Of a stretch of 64,000 nucleotides of DNA, positions 31,401 through 41,660 are shown piece after piece (position 1 is the stretch's first letter; each line of letters begins with the position of its first letter). Below the pieces are notes generated by a model that saw nothing but the letters and a program-made list of their open reading frames with translations, was not told where the DNA came from and searched no databases. The position numbers and the translations under genes were made by a program. Where the stretch lies: positions 56,247,554 through 56,311,553 of the forward strand of contig OX485803.1 in assembly GCA_950295325.1 (NCBI GenBank), given 5' to 3'. This DNA comes from Polytrichum commune (lineage: Eukaryota; Streptophyta; Polytrichopsida; Polytrichales; Polytrichaceae).

Positions 31401-34400
31401 CACCCTCTTCCACGTCATCTACCCAAGGTGTTAACCCACCGCTAACCCACTCTTCCTCGGTGAGCACCTCACATGGCTCCAACAATGAGCCCTCTCCTAA
31501 ACTAACACTAGGAAATTCACTCCCTAAGCCTACTTGGTGAAATGCAACCATTACATCAACCTCGGACTCGGGGTACTCCCTTAGCCATTGGGCATAATCC
31601 CCATTATCCCCATAATTGTAAAAATTAGGACCTAGACTTCCCGAGCCCGAATCTATAACAACCCTTTGACCTTCGGGATGGACGACTCCCACCAATGCCT
31701 TGCCAATCTCATTCTCGTTTAAGTCATCAATTTCCTTCTCCAATGGCAAATACATCTCCTTCTTCATCCATCCTTCTAATGAACCAATGGACACTATGAC
31801 CCTATTACCCTCCGGACCATAAGTGATGGATGGTTTAGGTCCACCCCAATTGACCATAGCATTCGCCATCCGCAACCAAGGCCTACCTAGCAAAATGGGG
31901 AAGGTGTCATTGTTGGAGTGCATTTTAATGACATGGAAGGTGACCAAGTACTCCTCACCTCCCGTAGTCATTCTACAATCCTTGATCATCCCCAAAGGCG
32001 TAGTCGAACTTTGATTTGCCATATTTATGACCAAAGGTGAAGGCCCCGTGAGTCCAAGTCCCAATTTTTTCATAGTATCCTCCGGTAGTATATTTAGACT
32101 ACTCCCTCCGTCGACTAGCACATTAGGAACCACCTTATCTACTATAACAACTTCTATTTCTATAGCTTTCACGTCTCTTCCACCTTGTGATTGGATCCTA
32201 GCGGCTATTTTAGCTTTCACCTTCCTCATCCTCTTGTGTACCGGCATTCCCTCCTTTAATGTTTTCCTTGCCGTGGGTGAAATTTCCAATAGTTGGCCGA
32301 AAGTAATATCCGCCTTGAGTGTACTAAGGTCCGCCCACAAGTCGTACCCGGTAGATCTTTCCACCTTAGAATTACCCACTACGTCGAATTCGTCTACGAG
32401 AACCCCCGGTCCTTCCCATTCACCCACATCGCTATTATCCAAGTCATGTACCGCATTAGTCCTCTCCCTATCTTGTAAAATTATATTTTCCCTCTCCACA
32501 TCCTTAGTAGCTCTTCTAGCTACCCTATCCAACTCGGAGAGATTAATCTCTTCATCTGAAGAGTAATTTCCTTGCTCTCCTATTCCTACCTCCAACGGGG
32601 CATCCCCTCTCCTAGCCCTAGTAGTTACCGCTAGTGCAGGTGCTTCTTCAACCACACCCTTACCCTTCACTAACTCATATGTAATAGCATTGGTGTGAGG
32701 AGGCCATTGACTTTGCTCCTCTCCAATTCTCGTTGGGAGAGGAAGCATGTCATCACATGTGGCTTCCAACACTCCATCCATGAACCTAACATCTTGGGAG
32801 TTAGATGGTCCCGGATCCGTTGGAGGCGCTTGTCTCCCGTTACTACCATTAGGTGGAACTCCTTGTCTATTTTGTATTGGAATGTAACCGGTTGTAGTTT
32901 GCAAGCCCGCCGGTGGATGAAAAGTTTGCCTAGCATTACTATGGTCATAGTATAAGTTAGGTGGCCTAAGTTCATTGGCCGGTACTCCTTGTGGCCTAGC
33001 ACCTCGCATATTATCCCTTGCTTGTTGTTGTGGATTAGCCACCGGGTAAGGGACATTAATTATTTTGTCCGGTTGGCGACACGTATCCGAGGGATGACTT
33101 CCTCCACAATTGCTACAATTAAACTCTTGACCTTCGGACCAACATTGTCCTTGAGCGTGCCACCTTCCACAAAAGGGATGAAATTCCTTCTTCTCTAAAT
33201 TTTGGCCACCTTGCCCTCTAGGTTGTGGTCCTCTATTGCTTCCATTTCCATAGTGAGGTGGCGCTTGACCTCGTTGATTTTGTTGAGGTGGGTTACCGTT
33301 TCCTCTTTGGTCACGGTTTTGTCCACTTCTACAAAATTGACGCGTGTGGCCCGGTTGGCCACATTGGACACACCATAATCCGGAAGAATGCCTACCCGAC
33401 TCAACCGGGGGTGGAGGCCCCGGTTGTTGACTCCGGATCATTAATGACATTTGATCCGTGAGGCTTTGTATTTGTTTTATCATAGCCTCTTGGAATCCTA
33501 GTTGGCTAGCACCTAGTCTTCTCTCAACCTCCTCCAAGTGTGGATCCGTTCTAGGGGCCGGTAGTGCCAAAAGAGGTGCCGGTTCCCTAACCGCTAAAGG
33601 TCGGGGACCGGTGTCCACAATGGCATATGGAATTTGGTTCTCATACTTAGCGGGTTCTACCGCTACCACCCTAGGGCGTATGGGGATGAATTGTGGGATT
33701 AATTCATCCTCCCTTCTCCATAGCCTTTCGTGATCTTTATCCAAGTTTTCAATATCTCTAGCCGCACGCTTGGCATCCGCCAAGGTCAAGGGATTCCTTT
33801 CTAGAATACCCCTAATAGTTCCGGACTTAAAAAACCCTTGAATGAAAAATTGCTTTAGCGTGTCGTCGTTGAGCATGGTACCCACGAATCTAGTGCACAC
33901 TAAATCAAACCTCCTAATGTAAGCCGAAATTTCTTCCTCCCTTCCTTGCTTCAATGACGACAATGCCCTTAATGCGGTACTTTGACCCACTTCCGGCCTA
34001 AATTCGTTAAGAAACTCCCTTTGTAATTGTTCCCATCCCCTAAAATGTCCCTCGGCATGATCCCGATACCATTCATAGGCTTCCCCCTCTAGAGTGGTAG
34101 GAAACCACACTAACCAATAACCCGGGTCGGTTATGAGGGAGCTAGCCAACCGTTCGATATACCGTTCCATGTGCCGAGAGGGGTCCTCATCCTTGGTCCC
34201 ATAAAATTTAGGGAGATGAGATGGCATATCCATCGCCGCTAAATTTTGTGGAACCACAATTGGTAGGCCTCTTGGCCTAACCAATGGGTCTATTGGAGGT
34301 ATAGGAGGTATGGGCGGAATTGGGGGTATGGGTGGTGGATCCATCCCCCGTTCCTCGGCCATGGTGACCGGTGAACTATTCAACAATCCCCTATCAACTT

Positions 34401-34665
34401 CTACCGGGAATTCTTTTCTAAGTGTGTAATTTTCCGAAGAAGTTTCACCACTCAATTTGGAGGGAGTGATCTCCTCTTCAAGTTGAGCTTCAAGTTCTAA
34501 GGTGTCTAGAATTGACCTAGTCCTAGGTTCGACGTTCAAACAACTCTCTATTCTAACATTATCTTGTTCTAATCTATCACTGATTTTAGAGGACCGCCTC
34601 TTTCGAGTAGATTTCTCTAGTCCTACTATCAAACTTGGTTTTTGTGAGCGAGTCCTACCTTGCAT
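28426..34665 (-). CDS. gag-pol: Gag-Pol polyprotein, Ty3/gypsy (non-chromovirus type)
   Basis: 2,079 codons without a stop. Order: Gag (about 145-330, LPKFYGTKDEDPSRHMERYI), CCHC knuckles at about 432-445 (CVQCGQPGHTRQFC) and 517-529 (CSNCGGSHPSDTC), aspartic protease with VDGGSSLNIL at about 851 (DGG where DSG/DTG is usual), reverse transcriptase (about 1230-1420; catalytic FVDD at 1374-1377), RNase H (YCDAS at 1520), integrase with HHCC zinc site (H1730, H1737, C1768, C1771) and catalytic D1800, D1861, E1897. The C-terminus ends in a GPYLVYEVFPNNSIQLETLNGE fold without an evident chromodomain, as in Tat/Athila-type lineages. PR-RT-RH-INT order defines Ty3/gypsy. The uninterrupted frame and near-identical LTRs suggest the copy may still be competent. 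Confidence 0.97.
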   Translation of the reverse strand: MQGRTRSQKPSLIVGLEKSTRKRRSSKISDRLEQDNVRIESCLNVEPRTRSILDTLELEAQLEEEITPSKLSGETSSENYTLRKEFPVEVDRGLLNSSPVTMAEERGMDPPPIPPIPPIPPIPPIDPLVRPRGLPIVVPQNLAAMDMPSHLPKFYGTKDEDPSRHMERYIERLASSLITDPGYWLVWFPTTLEGEAYEWYRDHAEGHFRGWEQLQREFLNEFRPEVGQSTALRALSSLKQGREEEISAYIRRFDLVCTRFVGTMLNDDTLKQFFIQGFFKSGTIRGILERNPLTLADAKRAARDIENLDKDHERLWRREDELIPQFIPIRPRVVAVEPAKYENQIPYAIVDTGPRPLAVREPAPLLALPAPRTDPHLEEVERRLGASQLGFQEAMIKQIQSLTDQMSLMIRSQQPGPPPPVESGRHSSGLWCVQCGQPGHTRQFCRSGQNRDQRGNGNPPQQNQRGQAPPHYGNGSNRGPQPRGQGGQNLEKKEFHPFCGRWHAQGQCWSEGQEFNCSNCGGSHPSDTCRQPDKIINVPYPVANPQQQARDNMRGARPQGVPANELRPPNLYYDHSNARQTFHPPAGLQTTTGYIPIQNRQGVPPNGSNGRQAPPTDPGPSNSQDVRFMDGVLEATCDDMLPLPTRIGEEQSQWPPHTNAITYELVKGKGVVEEAPALAVTTRARRGDAPLEVGIGEQGNYSSDEEINLSELDRVARRATKDVERENIILQDRERTNAVHDLDNSDVGEWEGPGVLVDEFDVVGNSKVERSTGYDLWADLSTLKADITFGQLLEISPTARKTLKEGMPVHKRMRKVKAKIAARIQSQGGRDVKAIEIEVVIVDKVVPNVLVDGGSSLNILPEDTMKKLGLGLTGPSPLVINMANQSSTTPLGMIKDCRMTTGGEEYLVTFHVIKMHSNNDTFPILLGRPWLRMANAMVNWGGPKPSITYGPEGNRVIVSIGSLEGWMKKEMYLPLEKEIDDLNENEIGKALVGVVHPEGQRVVIDSGSGSLGPNFYNYGDNGDYAQWLREYPESEVDVMVAFHQVGLGSEFPSVSLGEGSLLEPCEVLTEEEWVSGGLTPWVDDVEEGEVSLIHVDGTQEEDVIIESSKLEEPLHFKTTSTGIVVGQDVKDYPNVPSDWYRNKDEQAHVSEADWRYVDVKLKNGKTRQMKMGSKLGEKEVREYSNLVDEFSDTFAWSYDELKGIPREMVEHRIPLIPGARPIRQKERRMNPQLQLLVKAELERLLKAGFIKPVEITDWVSPMVLVKKKNGKLRVCVDYRKLNSCTQKDHFPLPFITLLLEEVGGHSRYTFMDGYAGYNQISIALQDIHKTAFTTPWGTFVWVVMPFGLCNAPATFQRLVMYIFTDLLFKSMTVFVDDFSTQSNVDDHLHCVREALVRCRKMRLALNPDKTFLGVNKGVLLGYVVSEKGREPDPDKIAAISDLATPTNSKGISKLLGHVGWYRKLIPNFSKIAVPITHLLKKDVKFEWTDACQKAFEELRDRLSTYPVLIPPNWGKPFHVYCDASNVAIGSALCQATGEKEKDQPIAYASKQLTPAERNYSTTERECLAMVFSVKKFRHYLMCNPVVFFVDHMAIKYLINKAELSGRLARWVLLLEEFDYTVEYKPGRMHLQADHLSRLSEEIGKNPVNDMLVDDSLFVVTSTPEWYAGIVEFLTTHKLPKEWTKEERRKVRVNSRQFVVVGHRLFRRGSDGILRRCVSKTEVEAILIACHDSTCGGHFSGQLTGQKILRAGYFWPTLFKDAHNYVRKCDACQRYARDDLRMEMPLHVSLPLIPFEKWGIDYMGEVHPQSSKGMKYIVVATEYLTKWAEAKAVKTDTAEHAATFMYENIISRFGVPKILVSDRGTHFLNDLIREMTEKFKIDHRKTTPYHPQTNGQTERVNGILVSILRKTVIDSKRDWDTKLTAALWAYRTTYKVTTRATPFSLVYGLEATLPIEYEVESLRVAVSTRLTESQSLRNRLTDLEALDEGRRMAAQHIEAIQRRRKITFDKRHKRRALTPGMMVMIQDARKLEFPAKFNAVWLGPYLVYEVFPNNSIQLETLNGELFPTRTSGSRCKEYRA

Positions 34666-35574
34666 TCCATAAGAATCGATCGACCCTCACTTGACCACAC
34701 ATAATCCTAGCAATTCCCCTCTTAATATTTTCACTTGTCTTGGTGTGGTTATAATTTTTTTAGGAGGTGAGGAAAAGAACCTGCAAGCCCACTTAGGTGA
34801 AAGAATCCCAATAGGGGATAGGCATGTTCATGTTAATTTTTTGGTTAAGTCGGAGCATCACCTCCGCACCTTCCCGCAAATTAACACTCACCACAATACC
34901 GATTGTGAGGGGGTGACCTTCCGAGTAGATTATGTTAAAAGTCGAGGCTTCACCCTTCAACTTCTCACACCATCCACAATTCGGGAATTACCCTTTACAA
35001 CGGATAACAACAATCACGAGTACAAAAGGCATTCCTTAATTAGTTAATGAGTTCACTTTGAAGAAATAAACATACCTTGAGCAATCGCATCCCCCTGTGA
35101 GTTAGCACTCCCCTCAATCGTGACTCAATGTAACAACACCATAAACTTTGTGAAATATTAATTTAATCTAGAGCATGAAATGACAACTCCCAAAACTTTG
35201 AGACTCACCCCGAGGTGAGTGTCAAAGTTCAATGTCCTAAGGTGAATTTACCCTCTAATGTTTTAATGAGCTACTCGGTTATAGGTTCCTTTTAAGTTCT
35301 TAGCAAATCCCCAAAAAGGTTGAGGACGTACCTTCGCCGCGCTCCTTCCTCAAAAATGAATTTGCGTAATTGACAATGCAATTCATTCCAAGGAATAGTT
35401 GAAATACAATGAATTCAAATGTAACCCAAAGAGAGAATACTTACCGAATTTCGGGTGCTCCTTCCCTTCTCTCAAGTTTGTGTCTCCAATTTTTCCTAGT
35501 TGCCTCCAAGTCTCCTAGTCGCCTCCAAGTCTTGTAACTACCTTCTGCTTCGCTCCCGGCGGACGCACCAATTA
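34666..35574 (-). other. Retrotransposon leader between 5' LTR and gag
   Basis: 909 bp of untranslated leader on the coding strand. A 118-codon antisense frame (34691-35047, plus strand) has no recognised motif and is probably chance. Confidence 0.6.
35553..35570 (-). promoter_or_regulatory. Primer-binding site
   Basis: Four bases inside the 5' LTR the coding strand reads TGGTGCGTCCGCCGGGAG, the complement of a tRNA 3' end with CCA. The tRNA species is not identified. Confidence 0.65.
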
Positions 35575-37274
35575 TGTGAGGCCAAACCCCCCACCCTTAA
35601 GCGTCCGTAGTCCGAGTAGTGGGTTTGGGCTCACATTCCTCCGCGGTATTGGATTTGGACTTGGATGAGTCCATAGTGCAAGGTTCACCCTTCAAGTGGT
35701 CTTGGATTTAACTAGCTCCTTCATAAACCCAGCTCCTTCATAAACCCAGCTTCTTAGCTTCTAACTAAACAAACCCAGCTCCTTCATAAATCCAGCTCCT
35801 TCATGAACCCAGCTCCTTAGCTTCTAACTAAACAAACTCAGGTCCTTCATAAACCCAGCTCTTTACTTTCTAACTAAACAAACCCAGCTCCTTCATAAAC
35901 CCAGCTCTTTACTTTCTAACTAAACAAACCCAGCTCCTTCATAAACCCAGCTCCTTAGCTTCTAACTAAACAAACCCAGGTCCTTCATAAACCCAGCTCT
36001 TTACTTTCTAACTAAACAAACCCAGCTCCTTCATAAACCCAGCTCCTTCATGAACCCACAACTTTGTAGTTGTAATCCCCAACTACCTCACTAATTATTC
36101 AAGCCCTTAACTAATCTTCCTACCTAATTTCCCTAATTCTACTAACAACCCCTTTCTAATCACACAATTCTTCTCTAATCCTAAAATCCTAAAATCCTAG
36201 AGAGGAGAGGGGGAGAGAGAATTTCCTAACTTCACTAAGACTAACTAATCCACACAAGTATATTTTTGCACTCATCACAACATCAAGTGCTCAACTCTTA
36301 AACATGGAACTTGCAACCACGTGTATTCAAAACATGAACTTTAAGTACCACAAATTGGAATCATGAATTAACTTTAAAATCCTTCACGTCAACACTAATT
36401 CTACCAAGAGGTCAAGCCCTCTTCAAGGCTAACAAGCCTTGGCTCTCAAACTAAAAACTAAGCACACACATGTGCTCCAATATGGCTTCCCACACCCACA
36501 CTTATAACTCGTGGGGTGCCTTGGAGCACAAAGGAAAGAGAGGATGAGTGAGGGAAGAATGAGGGATTATATAGTAAGCTTGAGGGGGTGAGCACCCTCA
36601 AGGCTCACGATAAGCCCTTGAGATTTCCTCCTACTTAGTAGGCGCCAATCCTATCTTCTAAGCCTTCCTCCCTCAAATGATCAACAAGGATCATAATTCG
36701 AACATTTAACTAGCCTTGGCTTTCTACCTACCACACTTTACCAAACTTGGGATGCTTCAACCCAAACTTAGCCTCCTTCGCTTTCCGCCGCCATAACTTT
36801 CTCCCCTTACTTTCCCAAATCGTCGCTCACCACTTAATTCAAACCACGATGCTTAACTCGTGATTTGATTGGTGCTTTGAGAATTTGCTTATCCTCCACC
36901 TTGCATTCTTCCTTGGGCCTTCCCCATTAAGTGGCCATGATGAGGTGGTCCACTTGTGCGCTCCATGTGATCCTCCATTCATCCCAATTCGAATGCACTT
37001 GCCTCTTGAGTCACTTTGGTTGTCTCCATCCATTTGTACTAGCCTACTCACTAACTATTCAATCCAAGTTCTCCTTACCTATCCTCATTCACTCAAATCC
37101 TTCCGAAGGTAAAAACACAATAACAACTCACATCCTAGCCTCTTACAACATGGTACTTCTAAGACTAACATTTCACTCTTTTTATATTTTTGTGAAGTAA
37201 CATGCTACTTCAAAGTGCATCAACTAACGTTTCAAGGGTCTAAGACTAAATGTGGGCACCCTTTTGGGCTCACA
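35575..37274 (-). repeat. 5' LTR
   Basis: 1,700 bp, TGTGAG...CTCACA. Contains a possible TATA box on the coding strand (CTATATAA, 36567-36574). Confidence 0.95.
36567..36574 (-). promoter_or_regulatory. Putative LTR TATA box
   Basis: CTATATAA on the minus strand about 700 bp into the 5' LTR, the best TATA match in the LTR; the same site exists in the 3' LTR at 27657-27664. Confidence 0.4.
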
Positions 37275-37888
37275 GGTCTACTCTGACCCTTGTGAGGTTT
37301 GGGTCGGTCGATCCAAACCCCTTCACTAGTGTTGGGGGGGGGTCTACTCTGACCCTTGTGAGGTTTGGGTCGGTCGACCCAAACTTTTTCGCACATCGTG
37401 AACGAATTGTTAATGGCCCTTACCCAAGGTACTCAGAAGGTTTGGACGGACAGAGTAGGAACCTTATCCCATCATATGTAATGTTTGGGTCGAGCGACCC
37501 AAACCTCATCCCAGTGTGGGTGGATTTACACTGTGAAAGTTTGGGTCGACCGACCCAAACCCTTTCCCGGTGTGGGTGGACTTACCCTGTGAAAGTTTGG
37601 GTCGACCGACCCAAACCCCTTCTGAGTGTGGGTGGGTTTACCCTGTGAAAGTTTGGGTCGGTCGGCCCAAACCCCTTCCCCAGTTTCGGCGGTTGTAGTT
37701 GACCATGACAAGGATTGGGTCGGTCGACCCAAAGTTTTCCCCACAGTGTGATGGAATTCTAAATGGCCTTCAACCCATCATTGTACAAGGTTTGAGTCGG
37801 TCGACCGGAACCCGACCCTATCCCACGGGCAAGGTGGGGATGGCCCTCAATCCCTGGTGCCACAGGGTTTAGGTCGGCCGACCCAAAC
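37275..37888. repeat. Palindrome minisatellite, right part
   Basis: Palindromes start at 37297, 37363, 37483, 37539, 37595, 37651, 37713, 37790 and 37867. The first two continue the 65-bp array left of the retrotransposon. The 37539-37651 members sit in 56-bp units with GTGGGTGG(A/G)(T/C)TTA(C/A)(C/A)CTGTGAAA. Centres vary (GGTC, GAGC, GACC, GGCC) while arms stay conserved; the last ones are degenerate. The array lies directly upstream of the transposase. Confidence 0.9.
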
Positions 37889-38067
37889 TCCCACCCAAAA
37901 TATTTTGTGGAACATTTTGTGGACTGGCGCACAGTATTGGGAGCTCACATTGCATTTGTGTTGCAAATGTCTTGATCCTCAGTGTCCCCATTCATCGTGA
38001 TGTTTTGCATTTTTCAATATTTGATTCTTTTGGACCCTTACGTTGTGTCCATGTTTGTTGAGGTTTC

Positions 38068-38990
38068 ATGTGCATGTGTGTAGGCGTAATGGAGGGAGTT
38101 GGTGGAAGAGGGGATTCCTTCTCTGAAGACATGGGCAGCACCCAATCTCTGTCTGGGGATGAGCTAGACATTGTCGGGGAGGATAGTTTTGATGACAGTG
38201 CAGATGAAGGTCATTTGGGGAGTCCTTCGCCATCTGACCCTTTTTGCCCCATTGTGGAATGTGCGGGGCTTTCACGAGCTTCATGGGTGAATTTGGATGT
38301 GGTACTTGTTAATGACAGTGGAGTTGCTGTGGCGGAGGGTATTTGTCGTAACACACATCCACAAGATTGCATTGATGAACACCCCCTTGGCACCGAGGAC
38401 GTTGGAGTTGTTATATTAGAATCACTCGTACATTCGGAAGTCAATCCAACTCATAGGTTCTCGTTGCGAAGGTGGCCGTTGAGGAATGTGACAATTGAGG
38501 GGGTTAGCTTGCGCGACCATGAGCGACGACACGTCCAAATCCAACAGGAGCTCCAAGCAAACATTCGGCCACGCAAAGGCCTTCGGAAGTACGAAACATT
38601 GACACGTCCTACTCCGTCTGCAAATAAGTGTAAACGTCAAAGGTTGCTCTGTGAGGAGTCTATTAGAGAAGTTGCTACGAAGGATTGTTGTGTACATCGT
38701 TGTTGCCAATTGTTCCCAAGAGATAAATTGAAGGCCATCCGTGAAGAAATGCGGCTTGGAGATTTCCGTCTAAGATCCACCAAAAAACTTGATGTCCATA
38801 GGGCGATACATGTGAACGGAGCGGGTCGCAAGGTCATCACCCTTGAGAGCATAGACGTGTGTTGTACAGCATGGTACACCATTCATGGTGTACCGAAAGC
38901 GGAATTTTATAGACAAGCCGCGTATGCCAATGAAGGCCGCCGTGCCCGTCACCATGGGAACATGGGCTTAAAGAAACCAAGAGAAGCAAC
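38068..38990 (+). CDS. Inner transposase, N-terminal part (DUF7869-associated)
   Basis: The frame follows an acceptor-like TGTGTGTAG; the likely start is ATG 38089 (MEGVGGRGD) or 38068. It has an acidic N-terminus, then HPTHRFSLRRWPLRN-type sequence, a basic region, a Cys-rich stretch (DCCVHRCCQLFPRDKL, a possible zinc site) and VITLESIDVCCTAWYTIHGVPKAEFYRQA. The layout matches N-terminal regions of large DUF7869 proteins in plants and animals. At about 38990 a one-base deletion relative to the outer copy puts the rest of the protein in another frame (this frame runs on to 39138 without similarity). The protein would bind element ends if functional. The decayed homologue at 11490-12870 confirms it as part of the element. 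Confidence 0.7.
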
Positions 38991-41156
38991 GAGAAAGCAA
39001 CAGCCACTTTGGCAACCATCATTGTCCCCCTTGCCGATGCAATGCCGCACAAAACACGCACACTCGCAACCGGTGAAAAGGTTGTGGAGAAGGTTCTTCC
39101 TACAGGCACGAAATGGAAAGACATATTGTTGGACGTAAACGCAGTTGGCGAGAAGGCCGGGTTGGATCCAATTTCGTTGTCGAAATTGAGTGCTATCAAA
39201 AAATCTCACTTTAGCGAATACATCACAAAAAGACGAGGCGACAAATTTGCCCGTTGTTCCAAATGCGAGAAGTTGAAACGCCTTCGAGATGCACACACGA
39301 TGGGAACAGAGTCCTATGCCGCACATCAAATGAACTATTTCAAGCATGTGAACATGCAAGAGGCACACCGTAATGATTACTACACAAATAGAGCTTTGTC
39401 CATCTCCAGGCCTTTGGAAGTCCTTACAATCATCCATGACAAGATGGACCATGCCAAAACAGCCTCACCATGTTTTGCAAATCGAATAAAAGCCACGGAC
39501 GGCTTTTTTAAGCTTCCTGTTTCGGTTACAGGTGATTTTGATAACAATTGCATTGCATTACCTAAACACAAATTTGTGCGTTTAGGTTTGTACTTGGGGC
39601 CATACATGTACACCATGTGAATGTTTTGGTGTTATAGTTGAATATTAAACCATTGGGTTGCCTTTGCAGGAATGATTACACATGGGCATGGTGATGTCAA
39701 ATATGCTCATTATGCTCTTGATTTGTATCCGGCGGATTCAAACCACACGATAGGGTCATTTGCAAAGCTTTTACGTGATTTGGAGAAACCGCCGTCCTAT
39801 TCATCAAGATTGTTATTTGAAAACTCGGGATCAACACCTCTATATGAAGCGGTCTTGGATGGAAAAGATGTATGCGTGCACTCATTGCCGGAGCCACCAA
39901 GTGAAGATGTGATTGCCAAGAAGTTGCCCCCAACTCTGCGTGTCCAATTGGACAATTGTGCGAAGGACAATAAAAGTAGATATGTTTTTGCATATTGGTC
40001 GTTGTTGGTTGCGAAAGGCATTTTCAAGGAGGTTTTTGTGTCCTTTCTATTGGTAGGCCATACGCACGATGATATTGATGCGTCCTTTGGGTGGTGGAGC
40101 ATGAAGTTGCGCGAGGAGGATTTTCCAACAATCCCATTGTTGATGAAGTCGTACATGGATTTGGAGAACATTCCCGTCATCCCCCATATGATCGAGGAGG
40201 TTCCAGACTTCAAGGCATTTATAGAACCGTATATTCGAAGCGGAGCTCACCGATTGATCGGGCATACGAAGGCACAACAATTTCGGTTCTACGTGCGTGA
40301 CGATGGTGTCCCCGCCATGCAATACAAGTTGTTGTGCACATCACAAGACTGGAGCCCGCCGGAGGGTCTCCTTGTATGGCGTGTTGATGGGGAAGGAAGG
40401 ACGATGTTGCATGACGGAGAGCCTAAGCCTTGCAAACCAATACCCATGAAGAATTTGGAGGACATTTGTAAAGGCATATCAGGCTTCATACAATATTGGG
40501 AGAGTTTGAGGGTAGCGGATGTTGGTGGATCGTGTTGGCTTCGTTACGGAAGTTGGATACAATATTGGACACGTGTTCGTGGCGCTTTGGCAAACCTTCA
40601 TCAAGATACACCCCTTACTTTAAGGCATGGGTTTTGGCCACAAACACGTGTCAGTGTACAAGCTTCGGAGGCTAGTCTTTTGGGAAATGGAGAGGTTCGA
40701 GAGGAGTTTGATGTGGACGACCATTACGTGGGGCCTGCTAGTAGTCGTCCGCCACCATCTTTCCGCATTGCAGTGGATTGTCATGAAGGTTATATGCTCA
40801 TTTTGCGTCCTAGAGATGAGACATATGCAAAGCCAGTGTGGGTGGCAAGAGCTTTGTCCAAACCAAATTTTGTAACTTCCAGCCCTCATTTTCGACAAAT
40901 ACAAGTAGAGTACTACCGACCGACAGCACGGAATGAAGATGTTGTTCGGCATTATACAGGCTGGGATACAAACCCTAACTTTCGGTGGAAGGTGGATTCT
41001 GAGCATGGTCCATCTTGGGTAGATACAGATTCCATATTCATAGCATGGAAACCACGGAAAAATCATAGTGGATCAGTGTCCATCCCTCAAAAGTACATAA
41101 CTTTTGCAAAAGACAACCTTGCTCGGATCGCAGAAGAAGCAACCCACGTTGAATGA
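38991..41156 (+). CDS. Inner transposase, C-terminal part with DDE/RNase H-like (DUF7869-like) domain
   Basis: Frame from 38991 through VTG at 39531, intron 39532-39669 (G/GTGATT...TTTGCAG, phase 1), then 39670-41156 to TGA. It encodes KFARCSKCEKLKRLRD (zinc-like CxxC), GMITHGHGDVKYAHYALDLYP, RVQLDNCAKDNKSRYVFAY and FVSFLLVGHTHDDIDASFG. The QxDNC...N...VGHTHxDID pattern is the hallmark of DUF7869 proteins, whose fold is thought to be RNase H/DDE transposase-like. The outer element has the same gene as a pseudogene (13608-15040 plus 41693-42190). The 1-bp frameshift at 38990 separates this part from its N-terminus, so this copy may be inactive unless the shift is bypassed. Catalytic acidic residues are proposed, not proven. 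Confidence 0.75.
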
Positions 41157-41660
41157 GAAGTTGGTAGGATTGTGTTAGCATGATTATAGTGTAAACTGTA
41201 ATTCGACGAATATATATTACTCATATGTATGCTCCTCAAACTTGGGGCAAAGTTTGGGTAGAACTTGCGAATGCTATATTGTTTGGGGTTGGATGAATAT
41301 CCATTTACTATATTTCAATACAGTTGTGAAGTTCATTTTTTTTATTAAGTTTGGGACTAAATTTTCCATTGAAGAAAAATGCATTTATTGCATGCACTTT
41401 GTATGTTGCAATGTCTATATTTTATTGACCATGCTAATAATAGAAATCATTTTATATGTTTCTTGGGTGAAACTAGTTTGGAGTGCTCTACCCAAAGTGT
41501 TTTTGTAGATGAAGTTGGTGTTGAGTGCTCTACCACATGTGCTTATGTCCACACATAATAGATTTGGGATATTAGAACATATAATATATTTGAGATCGTT
41601 CTCAATATAGTTTCGGAACACGGAATGTTGTTTGATCCATATATTAATTTGAGACTAGAG
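41157..41660. other. Right subterminal region of the inner element
   Basis: AT-rich, no gene. GAGTGCTCTACC occurs twice (about 41480 and 41525) followed by CAAAGTG/ACATGTG. It is homologous to the outer element's right end (42885-43260). Confidence 0.55.

Larger units (their letters stand above)
26665..37274 (-). mobile_element. Complete Ty3/gypsy LTR retrotransposon
   Basis: 10,610 bp with two 1,700-bp LTRs beginning TGTGAG and ending CTCACA, a 5-bp target duplication GGTCT, and one intact gag-pol frame on the minus strand. The LTRs differ at one position that I could find by eye (27033 G versus 35943 A), so insertion is recent. It interrupts the palindrome minisatellite of the inner element. 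Confidence 0.97.

Noticed and set aside
30013-33733. Plus-strand open frames opposite gag-pol
   Set aside because: Shadows of the 2,079-codon frame on the minus strand.
34691-35047. Antisense 118-codon gene in the retrotransposon leader
   Set aside because: No motif, no homologue recognised, and opposite to gag-pol; likely chance.
37250-37744. Open frames full of FGSVDPN / VWVDRPK repeats
   Set aside because: They are the palindrome minisatellite read in different frames on both strands, with no start context or splice support.
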